Of a stretch of DNA of 64,000 nucleotides, positions 61,421 through 64,000 are shown one piece after another. A program made the translations under genes and the position numbers. The DNA is from Gymnorhina tibicen. Its lineage: Eukaryota; Chordata; Aves; Passeriformes; Artamidae. Under the pieces are notes generated by a model. That model was not told the DNA's origin. It did no database searches and saw only the letters and a list, made by a program, of their open reading frames with translations. Every line of letters begins with the position of its first letter. Position 1 is the stretch's first letter. Where the stretch lies: contig VXAZ01003887.1 in NCBI GenBank assembly GCA_013399875.1, positions 905,328-969,327 of the forward strand, written 5' to 3'.

Positions 61421-63972
61421 CAAGTACTTTCTTTGGGACTTAAGAACAAAGGCTGGTTTCCTAACACCATACCTAATAATCCAGACTGTATGCACCTTGT
61501 ACGTTTCTTAAGTATTAGACAAGCAATATTTTGAGGTGTTTATATGCATGATCCATTTCACATTTGAGGCGTAACTGTACAATGGATTTTATTCCTGTTT
61601 TCCCACAGTACAATTATGAGAGGATAGAAAGGGGGATGGCTGGCCTTCTTCGATGGCTATAATTATTGAAATAGTTTGGGAGATTACCTTTCTACAAATG
61701 AATAAACAACAGAGTTCTCTTCTAGAAAGAAAGGTCTGGACTGTATAGAATTCAAGTGCATACAAAGAATTCCTCACTAGAACATGTTGAAGTTTTTTTT
61801 TTCCTCTGTCACATTCATAATTCAAAAGACAGAAGAGGTTGCATATGATAATTAAGAAATTTCTCCTTATAAGACAACCATAGTATTCATCCAGTTACAT
61901 TCCCTGAAATCCAAAATACACAACTAATCACGAAATTCCTAATGAAAATTCATAGATCTGTTGCCAAACCAATTAACAGAATTTCACCAGACAAAATTTT
62001 GTGGTTGAACCGAGTCCTTATTGCTTAATATTTGTGCTTGATTGTCATATGCAATTAGGTCAGAAACACACGCCATTTATTCCAGACAAGAACAAGACAA
62101 TAAACCTGACAGCAGATACCCCAACTTTCAATTGCTTCAACTATTTGTTGAGGTTTTTTGAGAACTAGGATGAATCTTAAGGTGTCAGACTACTGGCGGA
62201 ACACAAAAGATGGAAACAAAATAATTTCCCTCTATGTTCTTGTGAAACCTGTTTGGCTCTTTTTCTGAGAAGATACTATCTTTTTTCATAATTTTTTTTG
62301 ATTACTAGAATCCAATGCAAAGGGTACAAAGAGAGGCAGAATGATACAATGAGGGGGTAGAAATACACAGCACCTTTACTAAAGAAGTCCAACAGCAGGT
62401 CATCCAACGTCATAACAATGCATAGTTAATGAAAAGAGAGGGTGAGAAAAAGATCTGTTGCCTAGGATGTGACTAATCACTGCACTGCTAGAATTTCTGT
62501 TTGCAAACCACAGCTGACAGCCACACAGAGGAAGGCTGGACCTGCCTCCCGGAGAGCATTATCTAGGAGCAGTCTTAGAAAGCATCTGACAGACTCCAAC
62601 AATTTCTCAGATGTTGATGGTTAGACTAACATTCAGAGTGCAAAAATAAATAGATAAATTGGAGTTGGCGGACAGCGCTAACACCAGAGAGCACAGATGA
62701 TATTAGTGGTTTTGGTTTTCACTAGAGCCTAAGAAATGCTGGCACTAAAAAGAAATGGTTTCTTTTGCCTGGAATACAGGAAGAAAATCATAGTATCTCA
62801 AGGAGGACAATCTCTTGTAGATTCAGCTGAAATTTGAAATATAAAAAGATGACAGTCTTAAATAAAGTGCCTGGAAAGACCACAGTTTAGGGGCCAGAGG
62901 TTTGGCTACTTATTTTTATTCCTTAGAAAACAAAGTTTGGTTAATTCCTTCAGAGTTAACAGCAAGAAAAATTGTCTTAAGAAAAGCTGTGATTTAGACA
63001 AGCAAATTATTTTGTTGGAAACAGCCAAACCCTATCTCTGTGAGAAAACAGACAAATGCTCTGCCATTCTTTCTACCTGTCTTGCATATACCTCTGCTCC
63101 CTGTAAACATGCAATTTACCTCTCTACAGTCTTGGATACAGAGGGGCACAAAGGGGGAAAAGAACTACAGTTTGGTTTTAACCAAACTGAAAGTAGAGCC
63201 ATTTCTCTCTCCTCTGTCTTTGTAGCAGGGTATTGGTTATTTTCTGGTACTAGAACTCCTAACAGTAAAGAATTTCAATGCTTTCTGAATAATTTTTTAA
63301 GTTATGTTTGCCCTAAAAGCAGAACACTGCATGAGTCCTAGGGCAGATAATGCATGATTTCTTCCCCCCAACTTAGTCCAAGACAAGGAAAAATATACAG
63401 ACTTCAGACAAGAAGGGAAATTAACTTATTAGACACAGCCTATGGTTGCTCAACAGCAGAGCTATAAATGCCATTATCAGCAGAGATTCAAGAGTTCTTA
63501 CTAGCATAAAGTGTGCCAGCTACTACCTTAAGCAACAAAACCTAAATGTACCACAAACATCTTAATCAAGTAAGTGATAAAGTTCTAGGAAGAATATACA
63601 AAAGCACTACTATTTGCCAGCTAGCTCACATAATGGATAGTAAAAAAGTAGGATAGAGATAACAGCTCTTCCTCATTTGTCTCCTTCTGACAGAGAAACA
63701 TAATTCTTCTTCTTTCTGTGACTGGCACAGTTATGTGGTTGTTTTGTGTCAGCACAAAGATAATGGTGCAAAAGGAGAATTACAAATAAGTGCTAAAGTT
63801 TGAAATCAAGAACAGACACCATGGAAAGCAGAATATGCACTTCTGCTGAGTCTACTACAGATCTCAAAAAGATGCACTGGTTTAACCTCACATTTTGATT
63901 TTATTTTTCAATAGCATCATCAATGTCAGATGAAAAGTTAATTCCCAGTGAAATTCCAGTACTCTGAAGCCC

Positions 63973-64000
63973 ACAAAAAAAAAAAAAAAAAAAAAAAAAA
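63973..64000. repeat. Poly-A run at the right edge
   Basis: The last bases of the window are all A after gaagcccac. The run may continue past the edge. It could mark a retroposon tail, a homopolymer or the end of an assembled contig. Confidence 0.8.

Noticed and set aside
62937..63341. 134-codon plus-strand open frame near the right end
   Set aside because: No similarity to a known family, no promoter-like or polyadenylation context that I can support, and composition like the surrounding intron.

Overview
This window is vertebrate nuclear DNA, almost certainly from a bird. It holds one large intron-rich gene on the minus strand in AT-rich sequence. Several CR1 LINE copies carry the avian 3' tail (a repeated TGATTCTATGA-like end), and a solo retroviral LTR resembles a type I associate with Neoaves. 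The species cannot be fixed from the sequence alone.

The gene is EML5, encoding echinoderm microtubule-associated protein-like 5. I could place 25 consecutive coding exons on the minus strand, from 47950 (5' side) down to about 141-145 (3' side). Every exon has AG/GT splice borders and the reading phase carries across all 24 internal junctions. Together they encode roughly 1,226 residues. They cover most of EMAP unit 1 (without its HELP motif), the acidic linker, all of EMAP unit 2 including its HELP motif at 17816-18002, and the start of the second acidic linker. The third EMAP unit lies beyond base 1. The first exon (start codon and HELP motif of unit 1) was not found in the 16 kb between 47951 and 64000, so it probably lies past the right edge. 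Exon numbers here assume exactly one upstream exon. EML5 rather than its paralogue EML6 is called from recalled signature segments such as [36 protein letters not shown] and [14 protein letters not shown].

Layout from left to right: exons 26 to 14 (unit 2) lie between 141 and 18002 with introns of 0.7-2 kb. A 5.6 kb intron 13 follows. Exons 13 to 7 lie between 23628 and 31162. Intron 6 is 2.7 kb and intron 5 is 7.3 kb. Exons 5 to 2 lie between 41282 and 47950, and a >16 kb piece of intron 1 fills the rest. CR1 copies sit in introns 1, 5, 13, 20 and 23, a solo LTR in intron 4, and a probable fossil ancient repeat in intron 9. The introns also hold a canonical G-quadruplex motif, low-complexity A/C- and G/T-rich tracts, one unresolved base (57403) and a terminal poly-A run.

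I found no second protein gene, tRNA, rRNA, CRISPR array or operon, and no evidence of an undescribed biological system. The points most worth checking are the missing HELP exon, the mismatch of intron positions between the internal repeats, weak or ambiguous splice donors, and the LTR insertion.
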